Source: an uncultured Eubacteriales bacterium (GTDB lineage Bacteria; Bacillota; Clostridia; Oscillospirales; Oscillospiraceae). Taken from it: a stretch of DNA of 64,000 bases. Positions 15,243 through 24,716 of this stretch are shown one piece after another; the stretch's first letter is position 1; every line of letters starts with the position of its first letter. Location of the stretch: positions 1-64,000 of the forward strand of contig ONVI01000001.1 in assembly GCA_900321275.1 (NCBI GenBank). Direction: 5' to 3'. Both the position numbers and the translations under genes were made by a program. The notes below the pieces were generated by a model. It did no database searches, was not told the origin of the DNA, and was given only the letters and a program-made list of their open reading frames with translations.

Positions 15243-16424
15243 TCACCATTCCAGATTTTTCCCCGTCTCCGGGTCAAAGAGATGGGCGGAGGAACCGGCG
15301 AAGCGGAAGCGTACCGTGTCGCCGCCGTCGTAGCTTTCCTCGGAGTCGAGGATCGGCACGACAATGATTGCGTCCTTTCCCGCAGCTCTGACGTGCAGAT
15401 GAACCGACGAGCCCATCATCTCGCGCACGTCCACATGGGCCTCCACGCCGCCCTCCTGCCAGAGAAGCGTATGCTCGGGCCGGACGCCGAGGGTGACGGG
15501 GCGGCCCGGCACGTCGTTCTGAAGCAGCCGCCCGCACTTTTTCTCGCTCAGGGGTACGCGCCAGCCCTCAAGCTCCACATAGTATTTCTCCCCGTCGCGG
15601 ATGAGCTGCGCATCGAAGAAGTTCATGACGGGCATACCGATGAAGCCCGCGACAAAGAGGTTGGCCGGGTGGTTGAACACCTCCTGCGGGGTGCCGATCT
15701 GCTGGATATAGCCGTCGCGCATGATGACGATCCGGTCGCCGAGGGTCATGGCCTCGGTCTGGTCGTGCGTGACGTAAATAAAGGTGGTCTTGATCCGCTT
15801 GCGGAGCTTGATGATCTCGGCGCGCATCTCGTTGCGGAGCTTCGCGTCGAGGTTGGATAAGGGCTCGTCCATGAGCATGACCTTCGGGGCGCGGACGATG
15901 GCCCTTCCGATGGCGACGCGCTGTCTCTGGCCGCCGGAGAGCGCCTTCGGCTTGCGGTCAAGGTATTCCGTGATGTCCAGGATCTGCGCCGCCTGCCGCA
16001 CCTTGCGGTCGATGGAATCACGCCGCTCATGCCGCAGGGTGAGGGGGAAGGCCATGTTCTCGTAAACGGTCATGTGGGGGAACAGGGCGTAGTTCTGGAA
16101 GACCATGGAGATGTCCCGCTCCTTGGAGTCGACATAGTTCATGAGCTTGCCGTCGATGTAGAGCTCCCCGTCGGAGATTTCCTCCAGCCCCGCGATCATG
16201 CGCAGCGTCGTGGACTTGCCGCAGCCGGAGGGCCCGACCAGCACGATGAATTCCTGATCCGCAATGTCGATGTTGAAGGCCTGTACCGCCACCACGCCCT
16301 CCTCCGTGATCTGAAGATTGGCGCGTCCCGGAGCTTCGCCGCGGGCGTTGCGCTCCCTGCGCCGCTCCATCACGGTGGTGTAGGGATAGACCTTTTTCAC
16401 ATTATGTAAACTGACTGTCGCCAT
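15243..16424 (-). CDS. MalK/UgpC-type sugar ABC transporter ATPase
   Basis: A 393-residue ATP-binding subunit of a carbohydrate importer (CUT1 class), membrane-associated on the cytoplasmic side. Walker A GPSGCGKST (64-72), Q-loop VFQNYALFPHMT, signature LSGGQRQR, Walker B VMLMDEP and switch THD are all present, followed by the C-terminal OB-type regulatory domain with GVRPEH. Unusually, residues 17-43 form a basic, charged insertion (ERRRERNARGE) between the first two strands of the ATPase fold, where homologues have only a few residues. GGAGG precedes ATG 16424. It stands alone, without permeases; CUT1 ATPases are often shared, so it may energise the permeases at 59812-61604. Confidence 0.93.
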   Translation of the reverse strand: MATVSLHNVKKVYPYTTVMERRRERNARGEAPGRANLQITEEGVVAVQAFNIDIADQEFIVLVGPSGCGKSTTLRMIAGLEEISDGELYIDGKLMNYVDSKERDISMVFQNYALFPHMTVYENMAFPLTLRHERRDSIDRKVRQAAQILDITEYLDRKPKALSGGQRQRVAIGRAIVRAPKVMLMDEPLSNLDAKLRNEMRAEIIKLRKRIKTTFIYVTHDQTEAMTLGDRIVIMRDGYIQQIGTPQEVFNHPANLFVAGFIGMPVMNFFDAQLIRDGEKYYVELEGWRVPLSEKKCGRLLQNDVPGRPVTLGVRPEHTLLWQEGGVEAHVDVREMMGSSVHLHVRAAGKDAIIVVPILDSEESYDGGDTVRFRFAGSSAHLFDPETGKNLEW

Positions 16425-16479
16425 GACGGTTCCTCCGATGCCTTTGAAATAATCTTCACTATATACGAGGCGCTTGCCT

Positions 16480-16690
16480 GGCTCTCCCCCGCGATGGCGA
16501 GGGGGAGAGCTGGCGCGCAGCGACTGAGAGGGGAAAAACCCGCGTAAGCCCTCTCAGTCGCCGTGCTTGCGTGAGACGCGCCGCGACAACAGTCATTGAA
16601 TGTCGCACGCTTCCCGCGCGTCAGAAAGCAAGCTTTGAATGTCGCACGCTTCCCGCGCGTCAGAATGCTCCCCCACAGGGGGAGACAGGA
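16480..16690. repeat. repeat cluster with two direct 31-bp copies
   Basis: Hairpins GCTCTCCCCC/GGGGGAGAGC and GACTGAGAGGG/CCCTCTCAGTC come first, then a piece of the 153-bp element (CTTGCGTGAGACGCGCCG), then two direct copies of a 31-bp unit starting TTGAATGTCGCACGCTTCCC (16596-16626, 16635-16665) and a CCCCCACAGGGGG hairpin. A third copy of the 31-bp unit lies inverted at 4406-4432. Confidence 0.85.
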
Positions 16691-16701
16691 TAAACTGCCT
16701 C

Positions 16702-17430
16702 TTAATCCACCCTGTCCCCGTTGCCGTAGACCTCGCAGAAGCGGGCGGCGAAGGACGGCTCCGCGCCGGCAGCGTACAGGTGTGAGATATCCCCGATGGA
16801 CTGGGCGCGGAAGACGGCGAAGCCGGGGCGGCGCTCCTCCGTATAGAGAACCGACACGGAGGTGGGGGCCAGCGCCGTACCCTGCCACAGCACCATGGGG
16901 GAGCAGTTCATCAGATGACTCATCAGCAGGCAGCCGAGGCCGAGATGACAGAAAAACGCCAGCGTGTCCGTGTTGGGCCGTACCGCGCGGTAGAGAAGCC
17001 CGTCCCTCTCGTAGCCGTAGCGGGCCAGCAGCGCATCAAACTCCGCGATGATGTGATCGTAAGCCTCACCGATGTTGGCGGCGCGGAAGATCTCGTTTTC
17101 TTTCCAGTGCTCCGCCGACAGGAGCCGCGGGTCAGAGAGCCAGTCCTGCGGCAGCCAGTCCCAGGGGACGCGGCTCATCCCGTCGACGTCCGGGCGGTCG
17201 ATGGGGATGGAGAACTCCTTGAGCCAGTCGTATTCGATTGCCGTGCGCCCGGCCTTTTTGAGCGTCGGCGCGGCGGTGGCCTTCGCCCGTCCGAGGGGGG
17301 AGACGAAATACTCCCGGATCTCCATCGGCGCGATGCGCTCAGCCAGAAGCGCGGCCTCGCGTTTGCCGGTCTCGGTCAGGCCGTCGTTCGGATAATCGGG
17401 GTCGCCGTGGCGGATGATCAGCAGTTTCAT
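16702..17430 (-). CDS. histidine phosphatase family protein
   Basis: A 242-residue cytosolic protein of the phosphoglycerate-mutase-like superfamily. The phosphohistidine motif LLIIRHGDPDY is at residues 3-13, a second arginine sits in SPLGRAKATA near 44-53, and the late histidine lies in FFCHLGLG near 160. The D-P-D-Y variation and the long middle segment with SRVPWDWLPQDWL are typical of uncharacterised clostridial phosphatases rather than true glycolytic mutases. Substrate is not predictable. It lies upstream of the repeat cluster and 277 bp from the ATPase gene, so co-transcription with that gene is possible but not shown. Confidence 0.88.
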   Translation of the reverse strand: MKLLIIRHGDPDYPNDGLTETGKREAALLAERIAPMEIREYFVSPLGRAKATAAPTLKKAGRTAIEYDWLKEFSIPIDRPDVDGMSRVPWDWLPQDWLSDPRLLSAEHWKENEIFRAANIGEAYDHIIAEFDALLARYGYERDGLLYRAVRPNTDTLAFFCHLGLGCLLMSHLMNCSPMVLWQGTALAPTSVSVLYTEERRPGFAVFRAQSIGDISHLYAAGAEPSFAARFCEVYGNGDRVD

Positions 17431-17493
17431 AGAGACGGCTCCTTCACATTGTTTTCCTCATTTTAATACTATTCCTTAATATGAAGAGCATAA

Positions 17494-17596
17494 GGATTTC
17501 CGAGCAAAATTTGCGCCAGACAAGGCGGAGCCCGCAGCAAATAATGGAGATATATTTGCAAGGGCTCCAACGAAGGTTGGCACAAATTTTGCCGAA
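17494..17596. repeat. nested inverted-repeat element
   Basis: GCAAAATTTGCGCCA (17504-17518) pairs with TGGCACAAATTTTGC (17578-17592) with one mismatch, and inside GGAGCCC (17527-17533) pairs with GGGCTCC (17562-17568). It sits just upstream of the flavodiiron promoter. Confidence 0.8.
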
Positions 17597-17602
17597 AAGA
17601 CT

Positions 17603-17631
17603 TTGCGATTTCTATTAAAAAATAGTATAAT
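17603..17631 (+). promoter_or_regulatory. promoter of the flavodiiron gene
   Basis: TTGCGA (17603-17608), 17 bp, TATAAT (17626-17631). The leader of about 120 nt ends in AAAGGAG before ATG 17760. Confidence 0.75.
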
Positions 17632-17759
17632 ACACCCCGGCGGGAATTGCAAGGAAATCGCGCGCGCCGCTCTATTTGCTCTTGCAAGCCGACGTTTTCA
17701 CAAGTATAATGGAAGAGCTGAATATGCTGTCCCCAATTTTTTATAAAGGAGATATACCT

Positions 17760-19769
17760 ATGTACTGCACAAGAAAAGTTCTGGACGATCTGATCTGGGT
17801 CGGCGCGGACGACCGTCGCCTGCCTTTTTTCGAGGGCGTCTACGGCGTGCCCGACGGCGTTTCCTATAACTCCTATCTGCTGCTGGACGAGAAGACGGTG
17901 CTCTTCGATACCGTGGACAAGGCCGTTTACGGCGTCTTCCTCGAAAATCTGGCGCACGAGCTGAACGGTCGGCCCCTCGATTACCTCGTCGTCCACCACA
18001 TGGAGCCCGACCACGCCGCAACGCTGGAGCTGGTGCTGCAGCGCTACCCTGAGGCGACGGTGATCTGCAACGCCAAGATCAAGACCATGCTCGCCCAGTT
18101 CTTCCCGATGGATCTGACAAACCGCGTCCGGCTCGTGAAGGAAGGGGATGTCTTTAGCTCCGGCCGCCACAGCCTCACCTTTGTCATGGCCCCCATGGTC
18201 CACTGGCCCGAAGTCATGATGACCTATGACACGACGGACAAGATCCTCTTCACCGCCGACGCCTTCGGCAGCTTCGGTGCGCTCAACGGCAGACTCTTCG
18301 CCGACGAGGTGGACTTCTTCTCCGAGTGCGTGGATGAGGCGCGCCGCTACTACACCAACATCGTGGGCAAGTACGGCCCGCAGGTGCAGGCTGTGCTGAA
18401 GAAGGCGGCTTCGCTCGATATCGCGTACGTCTGCCCGCTGCACGGTTTTGTCTGGCGCAGCCACTTCGGCGATTTCGTGGAGAAGTACCTGCAGTGGTCC
18501 AGTTATGTGCCCGAGGAAAAGAGTGTCATGCTGGCCTACGCCTCCGTCTACGGCCACACCGAGAACGCCGCCAACATCCTCGCGGCGAAGCTCTGCGAGA
18601 AGGGCGTGAAGGTCCGCATGTATGACACCTCCGTCACGCCCGCAAGCTATATCGTCTCCGACGCCTTCCGCTGCAGCCATCTGGTCTTTGCCGCCACGAC
18701 CTATAACGCTGGCGTTTTCGTGACTATGGAAAACCTCCTGCACGACATTGCCGCCCACAATCTCCAGAACCGCAAGGTCGCCTTGATCGAGAACGGCTCC
18801 TGGGCTGCCACCAGCGGCAAGGTCATGGCCGATATCCTCTCCGGGCTCAAAGGTTTCGAGTTCTATGAGCAGAAGGTCTCTCTCAAGTCCGCCCTCACCG
18901 AGGGGCAGCTGGACGAGCTGGAGGCGCTGGCCCAGGCCATCGCGGACGAGCTTGCGCCCAGGCCCGTTGAGACTGCCTTCACCGAAGCGCCCGCCGCGGA
19001 ATACAAGCCCGAGAACGTGGATAAAAAGGCCTTCAACAAATTCTGCTACGGTGTGCAGGTGCTGACCACCCGCGCCGACGGCAGGGATTACGGCTGCATC
19101 ATCAACAGCGCTTATCAGGTCGCGTCCGGCGATCCCAAGAAGGTTGCGATCTCCGTTATCAAGAAGAACTACACCGCCGACATGGTGGCGAAAGCCGGGG
19201 TCTTCAACCTCTCCATCCTGACCGAGGACGCGCCCTACAGCCTCTTCCAGCGCTTCGGCTTCCAGAGCGGGCGCGATGTGGACAAGTTCGCGGACGTTGA
19301 CTATGACGCCCGCACGCCCGACGGGGTGCGCTATATCCCGGAGTACACCAATGCCGTCCTCTCCTGCAAGGTCACGGAGGTGCGTGATCTCGATACCTCC
19401 GTCCTCTTTATCGCGGACGTGACGGCGGCAAAGGTGCTCTCCAACGCGCCGTCCTGCACCTACGCCTACTACCATGCCCACATCAAGCCCAAGAAGAACC
19501 CCGCGCCCGAACAGAAGGAGTGCTGGGTCTGCAAGGTCTGCGGCTACGTCTACGAGGGCGCGGAGCTGCCCGCGGACTTCGTCTGCCCGCTGTGCAAGCA
19601 CGGCCCGGACGACTTTGAGCATGTCGTGCCCGAAGCAAAGAAGAAGGTGAAGGGCTACGTCTGCAACATCTGCGGCCACTTTGAGCCCTGCGACGGCGAG
19701 CTGCCCGCCGATTATGTCTGCCCGTTGTGCAAGCACGGCAGGGAGGATTTCACCCCCGCGGAGCAATAA
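17760..19769 (+). CDS. flavodiiron protein with flavin reductase and two rubredoxin domains
   Basis: A 669-residue cytosolic oxygen (or NO) reductase. The metallo-beta-lactamase-like domain (1-245) keeps the diiron ligands: HHMEPDH near 79-85, APMVHWPE, FTADAF and CPLHGF. A flavodoxin domain follows (about 253-400, LAYASVYGHTENAA). Residues about 420-570 are a flavin reductase domain (FCYGVQVLTTRADGRDYG), and two rubredoxins close the chain, CKVCGYVYEG with CPLCKHG (near 588-620) and CNICGHFEP with CPLCKHG (near 633-665). Core flavodiiron proteins have about 400 residues; this fusion carries its own electron chain and should be able to use reduced pyridine nucleotide without separate partners (inference). 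Start ATG 17760 follows AAAGGAG. Confidence 0.93.
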   Translation: MYCTRKVLDDLIWVGADDRRLPFFEGVYGVPDGVSYNSYLLLDEKTVLFDTVDKAVYGVFLENLAHELNGRPLDYLVVHHMEPDHAATLELVLQRYPEATVICNAKIKTMLAQFFPMDLTNRVRLVKEGDVFSSGRHSLTFVMAPMVHWPEVMMTYDTTDKILFTADAFGSFGALNGRLFADEVDFFSECVDEARRYYTNIVGKYGPQVQAVLKKAASLDIAYVCPLHGFVWRSHFGDFVEKYLQWSSYVPEEKSVMLAYASVYGHTENAANILAAKLCEKGVKVRMYDTSVTPASYIVSDAFRCSHLVFAATTYNAGVFVTMENLLHDIAAHNLQNRKVALIENGSWAATSGKVMADILSGLKGFEFYEQKVSLKSALTEGQLDELEALAQAIADELAPRPVETAFTEAPAAEYKPENVDKKAFNKFCYGVQVLTTRADGRDYGCIINSAYQVASGDPKKVAISVIKKNYTADMVAKAGVFNLSILTEDAPYSLFQRFGFQSGRDVDKFADVDYDARTPDGVRYIPEYTNAVLSCKVTEVRDLDTSVLFIADVTAAKVLSNAPSCTYAYYHAHIKPKKNPAPEQKECWVCKVCGYVYEGAELPADFVCPLCKHGPDDFEHVVPEAKKKVKGYVCNICGHFEPCDGELPADYVCPLCKHGREDFTPAEQ

Positions 19770-19794
19770 GAAAACAAAGTAAAAAAGAAAGAAC

Positions 19795-19818
19795 ATGGGA
19801 GGCCGTCGGGCCTCCCAT
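19795..19818. terminator. bidirectional terminator between convergent genes
   Basis: ATGGGAGGCC-GTCG-GGCCTCCCAT (19795-19818). On the minus strand it is followed by GTTCTTTCTTTTTT, serving the GGDEF gene; on the plus strand it lies 25 bp after the flavodiiron gene. Confidence 0.85.
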
Positions 19819-19820
19819 TG

Positions 19821-21197
19821 TCATGATTCATTTTTGACTGTCTCGGCGCCGCGGCGGTGATGCTCGCCCTTGGTTTTGTACATGGCCTCATCCGCGCGAA
19901 CGAAAACATCGCGGAAGCGCTTGTCATCCTCCCGACAGGCGGCGACGCCGTAAGAGAGCGAGAGCGCGGCGTCCGGATGGACGGGCGTGGTATTGAAGGA
20001 CTTGACCGCAGCATCAACGGAGGAGAGCTTCGCGTTTGCCTGCGCCTCTGTCAGGCCGAGGGGGATCGCGATGAACTCGTCGCCGCCGATGCGGAAGGTG
20101 CGGTCCCTGCCGAACACGCCCGCAATCGCCGTGCCTGCTCCGCGGATAATGCGGTCGCCGCAGCTATGGCCGAAGCAGTCGTTGACGATCTTGAGATTGT
20201 CGATATCGAAAATCACCGCGCAGAAATCGGCGTTCCCGTTTTTGATCTGCTCATCCAGACGGCGGATCTCCTCCTGATAGGCGTTGGTGTTGCCGACATG
20301 GGTCAGGGGATCGGTAAAGGCCTGCGCGTGGACATAGTCGAGATAGCGCTCCATCTCATGCTGCATGGTGCGGATCTTCAGACCCAGCGCTTCCATTTCG
20401 TCTTCCACGACCGCTTCCGTGGCCTTGGCGGGGGAAGGAGCGTCCGCGACGCTCTGCTTATAGCCGGGATCGGAGGATATCTCTTCCGCCAGAGCGTCCA
20501 AGTTTTTGGCAAGATCGGACAGCCCGCTGTCAAGCTCCTCGAATTTGCGGCGCACCTTGCTGGTAATGAGGATCATAACAGCGGCGCCGACCAGAACGGA
20601 GAGCATCGAAATGATCGTGATGGAAAACGTGTGCTGACGGATCTGCTCCTCATACCACTGGGCGCTGAAGTCGAGGCCGACCACGCCCGCGACTTCGCCT
20701 TTGGAGTTGAAGATCGGGCTGTACGCGCTGTAGAAGTTGCCCCAGCGGTCGGCGGCAGGCGCGTCGTCAACGGTGGCGATGCCTTTTGCCGCCTGGACGA
20801 GGGCGTTTGTGACGAGGATCTCCTCGCCGAATTCACCCGGGTCGACGGGATCGGGGTCGACGGTAAAGACGTATGTATCCTTGTCTACCTGCCTGACGGC
20901 ATAGATAAACTCAATATCGGCGTTGTTCATGAAGACAAAGAGCATATCCGAGATCGCCTGAAATACCGGCGTACCCACGTCGTCCTCGGTGAGTGCCTCC
21001 ATCACGTCGCCGTCAAGAAGATCAGCCGCCGTGTTGGAGATATCCAGCATGTTTTTTATGATCATCGTCTTCATCATGGATTTGGACTGGTTCAGCATGA
21101 CGAGGCCGAGAATGATGTTCGCCGCAAACAGCAGCAGACCGACAATAATCACGTAACGTGTCGTCAGACTGTGATGTTTTCGTATTTTCAATGGCAT
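19821..21197 (-). CDS. Cache-like sensor diguanylate cyclase
   Basis: A 458-residue membrane protein. Two membrane helices (about 13-34 and 190-212) flank an extracellular Cache-like sensor that includes FNSKGEVAGVVGLDFSA. A coiled region follows, then a GGDEF domain (about 290-450) with DPLTHVGNTNAYQEEI, VIFDIDNLKIVND and an intact RIGGDEF active site, so synthesis of c-di-GMP from two GTP is expected. The R-x-x-D product-inhibition site is not obvious before GGDEF. It is the last gene of a minus-strand cluster, 112 bp after the permease-kinase gene, and is followed by a terminator. Placement with an EAL protein suggests opposing control of c-di-GMP in one signalling unit. Confidence 0.92.
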   Translation of the reverse strand: MPLKIRKHHSLTTRYVIIVGLLLFAANIILGLVMLNQSKSMMKTMIIKNMLDISNTAADLLDGDVMEALTEDDVGTPVFQAISDMLFVFMNNADIEFIYAVRQVDKDTYVFTVDPDPVDPGEFGEEILVTNALVQAAKGIATVDDAPAADRWGNFYSAYSPIFNSKGEVAGVVGLDFSAQWYEEQIRQHTFSITIISMLSVLVGAAVMILITSKVRRKFEELDSGLSDLAKNLDALAEEISSDPGYKQSVADAPSPAKATEAVVEDEMEALGLKIRTMQHEMERYLDYVHAQAFTDPLTHVGNTNAYQEEIRRLDEQIKNGNADFCAVIFDIDNLKIVNDCFGHSCGDRIIRGAGTAIAGVFGRDRTFRIGGDEFIAIPLGLTEAQANAKLSSVDAAVKSFNTTPVHPDAALSLSYGVAACREDDKRFRDVFVRADEAMYKTKGEHHRRGAETVKNES

Positions 21198-21309
21198 TCA
21201 CCGCCTTGGGAAAGAAGATTGCAGCTGCGCTGCCGATTAGGTGCGCAGGTTTGCTTGCTCTGCGGAGCTGTACGCCGCAATGCTGCGGCGCACAGTCTCT
21301 CATGCGGTA

Positions 21310-24300
21310 TTATTTATCGGACTTTACAGCCAGCCTGTGCAGCGTTTCATACAGGCGATCAGGCTCGATGGGCTTGGACAGATGCGCGTTCATGCCCGCC
21401 TGGAGCGAACGCTGTACATCTTCGTCAAAGGCGTTGGCGGTCATGGCGATAATGGGAATCTGCTGCGCGTCGGGGCGCTCCAGGGCGCGGATCGCAGCAG
21501 TGGCCTCAAGACCGTCCATCACCGGCATGCGCACATCCATGAGGATCGCGTTGTAGTAGCCGATATCGTGATCCAGGAACATGTCGACGGCAGCTTGACC
21601 GTTCTCGGCGCGCTCCGCTTTGACGCCCTCCATATCCAGAAGGTCGGTGAGGATCTCGGCGTTGAGGTCGATATCCTCCGCCATCAGCACGCACAGACCT
21701 TCCAGCGAGACCTCATCCTCCGCGGCCGCGGCTTCAGGCTCCGCCTCTGCTTCGACAGGCTGAATATCGCCGGTATTGAGCAGAATCGTGTGCAGCTGGC
21801 GCATGACGTTGTCCGTGAAGAGCGGCTTGGACATGACGCCCACAATCCCCAGGGCCTCAACCTCATCCCGCAGATCGTCCCAGTTGTAACCGGTCAGAAG
21901 AATGACGGAGGTCTTGCCGCCGTCGAATTCGCGGATGGCACGCGTAAGCTCCAAGCCGGTCATGCCGGGCATACGGTAATCCGTCATCAGGAACTGATAG
22001 GGCATACCCGCATCCCATTTTTCACGGATGCGTTTGAGCGCGTCCTCCGCGCTGAGGGAAGCGTCGGAAGCAATGCCGATATCCCGCAGGATGAGCTGCG
22101 CATGCTCAAGCTCGACCTCGTTGTCGTCCACGACCATAACACGCAGACCCTTGGGCAGCGTGACGGTGTCGGCCTGGCTTACGGTGCGGCTGGAGGATTT
22201 GAGCGTGACCGTGACGGTAAAGGTGGTGCCGAAGCCCTTCTCGCTTTCCACGGCGATATCGCCGTTCATCATTTCCACCAGATTCTTGGTGATGGCCATG
22301 CCGAGGCCGGTGCTGCCGTAACGGTTGGCCGCGCCGGAGTTCTCCTGGGAAAAGGCCTCAAAGATCTTCGGAATGTATTCCTTGCTCATACCGATGCCGG
22401 TGTCCTTGATGACAAAGCGCATCATGCAGTAGTCGTCAAACCTGGTGGCCTGTTCGACCGTCAGGGAGACGCTGCCGCCCTCGGGGGTGAACTTGACGGC
22501 ATTGCCGAGAATGTTGATCAGCACCTGCTTGAGCTTCATATCGTCGCCGATATAGTAGTCGTTTACATGGCCGATGATGCGGCAGTCATAGTGCAGCCCC
22601 TTGTCCGCGCACTGGCCGTTGATGATGACGTTGATCTGATCCAGGAACACACGGAAGGAGAATTCCTCTTCCTTCAGCGCCATTCTGCCGGACTCGATGC
22701 GGCTCATATCCAGGATATCGTTGATGAGGCCCAGCAGATGCTTGGCGCTGGAGCCGATTTTCTCAAGCTGCTCCCTGGTACGGGGCGAGAGGTCCGGATC
22801 CTTCAGGGCAATGTTGTCCAGGCCGATGATGGCGTTCATGGGGGTGCGGATCTCGTGGCTCATGTTGGACAGAAAGCTGGTCTTGGCGCGGCTGGATTCC
22901 TCGGCGAGGATCTTTTCGCGCTCGATCTGCTTTTCGCGGCGGTGGATGATCGCGGAGATGTTGAACAGCGTGACCATCGCGACCACCACAAAGGCGATCT
23001 GGACGAGGCTGTTCTTGGTGAAGGAATCATTGAGCCTGTGAATCTGTTCATCGATCATCTGCTCCGAGCTGTGGTGCATGTCGTCGGAATGGGGAATGCC
23101 GTTTTCCTCGAGAAATTCCACATAGTACTCGTGGATGTTGTTGACGGCCTCCGTCGCTGTGGTGTTGGAGGACTGGCGCATCCAGACGAGGGAGCAGAAC
23201 AGCGTCAGCGACAGCATGACGACCCACACGATGGTGGAACGGCCCATGTGCTTCGTCTGATCCCGCAGCAGCAGGAAGCGGAAGGCGATCAGGCCCAGCA
23301 CGCTCCACAGCGCGAGGATAAGATAGGACTCATGCGACAGCGCGGTGACGGCCAGCAGGTTCGGCACCAGATAATACAGCAGCAGGATCAGCGAGAAGGA
23401 CACGCCGATCAGACCGGTGATTTTCACGATCCGGTTGTTCATCTTCCGCGCGGTTTTCAGCGCGGAGGCGGAGACATAGGCGTAGGCGACCGCCGCGCCG
23501 ACCGTTGTCACGTCCACGATCCAGCCGACTGCCGTGCGGCCGAAAAGCGGGATGAAGACGGAGATCCCCATGATGAGAAGGATGGCGTTTTCCGGAATAC
23601 CGCGCTTGTTGAGCCTGCCGAGCGGGGCGGGCATCATGCCCTCCAGCGCCATGGAGTAGATCAGGCGGCTGGCGGCAATGGTATTGCCCACAATGCCGGT
23701 GATGACAGCGCCCAGAATGGTAAAGACCAGAATCGGCGTCCCGATCGGCCCCAGCGTGCTCGTCACGGCATAGAAGACAGGCGCGCCCTGAAGACCGTCC
23801 AGACTGTCCTTCGCCGCAATGTACTCCGCCCAGTTGTCAAAGCCTGCAGGGAGAACGGAGGCCGCGACGATGGACAGCGACACATAGGCGAGTGTGCCGG
23901 TGACAAGCGCCAGGCCCATGATGGGCAGCGCCCTTTTCACCGAGAAACGGAATTCCCCGGTGGAGTGGGAGATGGACTCAAAGCCCACAAAGGCCCAGGG
24001 GCCCATCGCGATGATGGTAAACACGCCTACCCAGGGCTTCCTGCCGGGGGCGAAGGCGGGCGCGTAGGAGGCAAGGCCGCCCTCATGATTCCTAAAGACC
24101 GCCGTGGCGCAAATAAGCACGCCCGCGCACAGAAGCAGCGCCATCGCGATCTGCACAGTGAGGATAACCTTCCCGCGGGTACAAAGCAGGCTGAAGAGAA
24201 TCAGCGCACCGATGGCAAGCAGCAGCTCGCCCAAATAGATGTCAAAGCCGGCGACCTCATAATGCAGCCCAAACTGGAAGACGTTTCCCAGCAGGAAGCG

Positions 24301-24669
24301 GCCGATCAGCGGCAGGGCGGTGGCGTTGGCCCAGACGATGGCGACGTAGGTGAGCAGAATAAACCACGCCGCAACGAAGCCGTGATCCGCGTCGAAGGTG
24401 TTGCGCACAAAGCTGAGCGCGCCGCCGTCGTCGGGATAGAGCTTCATCATGTAATGGTAGTTGACGCCCACGATCAGCATGATCAGGGCGCCGATCAGAA
24501 AGCCGAGCGCCGTCCCCAGCGGGCCGGCTACCGGAAGAAAGCTGTTGCCGGGCATCATGAAGGCACCCCAGCCGACAGCACAGCCGAAGGAAAGCGCCCA
24601 CGCGCCGAGCGGGGTTACGCTGCCGGCCGGCTTTGCGCCTTCCTTAACGGGTTTGGAGGCTGTGTTCAT
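21310..24669 (-). CDS. amino-acid permease fused to hybrid histidine kinase with two receiver domains
   Basis: A 1119-residue inner-membrane protein. Residues 1-440 are an APC-superfamily permease with about twelve membrane helices, opening TPLGAWALSFGCAVGWGAF. One further membrane span pair (about 470-570) leads to a kinase core: SNMSHEIRTPMNAIIG with His near 605, N-box LINILGNAVKFT near 723, and G-box GTGIGM/STGLGMAITK. Two receivers follow, the first with VVDDNE and phospho-Asp in LMTDYRMPG near 895, the second with AEDIDLN and LMDVRMPVMDG near 1045. A transporter that signals, as in PutP-like CbrA kinases, is the analogy; here the permease is APC type. An Hpt gene lies 47 bp upstream, giving a full phosphorelay. 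Confidence 0.93.
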   Translation of the reverse strand: MNTASKPVKEGAKPAGSVTPLGAWALSFGCAVGWGAFMMPGNSFLPVAGPLGTALGFLIGALIMLIVGVNYHYMMKLYPDDGGALSFVRNTFDADHGFVAAWFILLTYVAIVWANATALPLIGRFLLGNVFQFGLHYEVAGFDIYLGELLLAIGALILFSLLCTRGKVILTVQIAMALLLCAGVLICATAVFRNHEGGLASYAPAFAPGRKPWVGVFTIIAMGPWAFVGFESISHSTGEFRFSVKRALPIMGLALVTGTLAYVSLSIVAASVLPAGFDNWAEYIAAKDSLDGLQGAPVFYAVTSTLGPIGTPILVFTILGAVITGIVGNTIAASRLIYSMALEGMMPAPLGRLNKRGIPENAILLIMGISVFIPLFGRTAVGWIVDVTTVGAAVAYAYVSASALKTARKMNNRIVKITGLIGVSFSLILLLYYLVPNLLAVTALSHESYLILALWSVLGLIAFRFLLLRDQTKHMGRSTIVWVVMLSLTLFCSLVWMRQSSNTTATEAVNNIHEYYVEFLEENGIPHSDDMHHSSEQMIDEQIHRLNDSFTKNSLVQIAFVVVAMVTLFNISAIIHRREKQIEREKILAEESSRAKTSFLSNMSHEIRTPMNAIIGLDNIALKDPDLSPRTREQLEKIGSSAKHLLGLINDILDMSRIESGRMALKEEEFSFRVFLDQINVIINGQCADKGLHYDCRIIGHVNDYYIGDDMKLKQVLINILGNAVKFTPEGGSVSLTVEQATRFDDYCMMRFVIKDTGIGMSKEYIPKIFEAFSQENSGAANRYGSTGLGMAITKNLVEMMNGDIAVESEKGFGTTFTVTVTLKSSSRTVSQADTVTLPKGLRVMVVDDNEVELEHAQLILRDIGIASDASLSAEDALKRIREKWDAGMPYQFLMTDYRMPGMTGLELTRAIREFDGGKTSVILLTGYNWDDLRDEVEALGIVGVMSKPLFTDNVMRQLHTILLNTGDIQPVEAEAEPEAAAAEDEVSLEGLCVLMAEDIDLNAEILTDLLDMEGVKAERAENGQAAVDMFLDHDIGYYNAILMDVRMPVMDGLEATAAIRALERPDAQQIPIIAMTANAFDEDVQRSLQAGMNAHLSKPIEPDRLYETLHRLAVKSDK

Positions 24670-24716
24670 GTGAAATCAGGTCCTTTTGAAAGTATCCGGA
24701 GCAGAATCCCGCGCCG

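Noticed and set aside
17469..19796. Minus-strand frame of 775 codons antisense to the flavodiiron gene
   Set aside because: The plus-strand frame has complete diiron and rubredoxin motifs; the antisense frame has none and lacks a start context.
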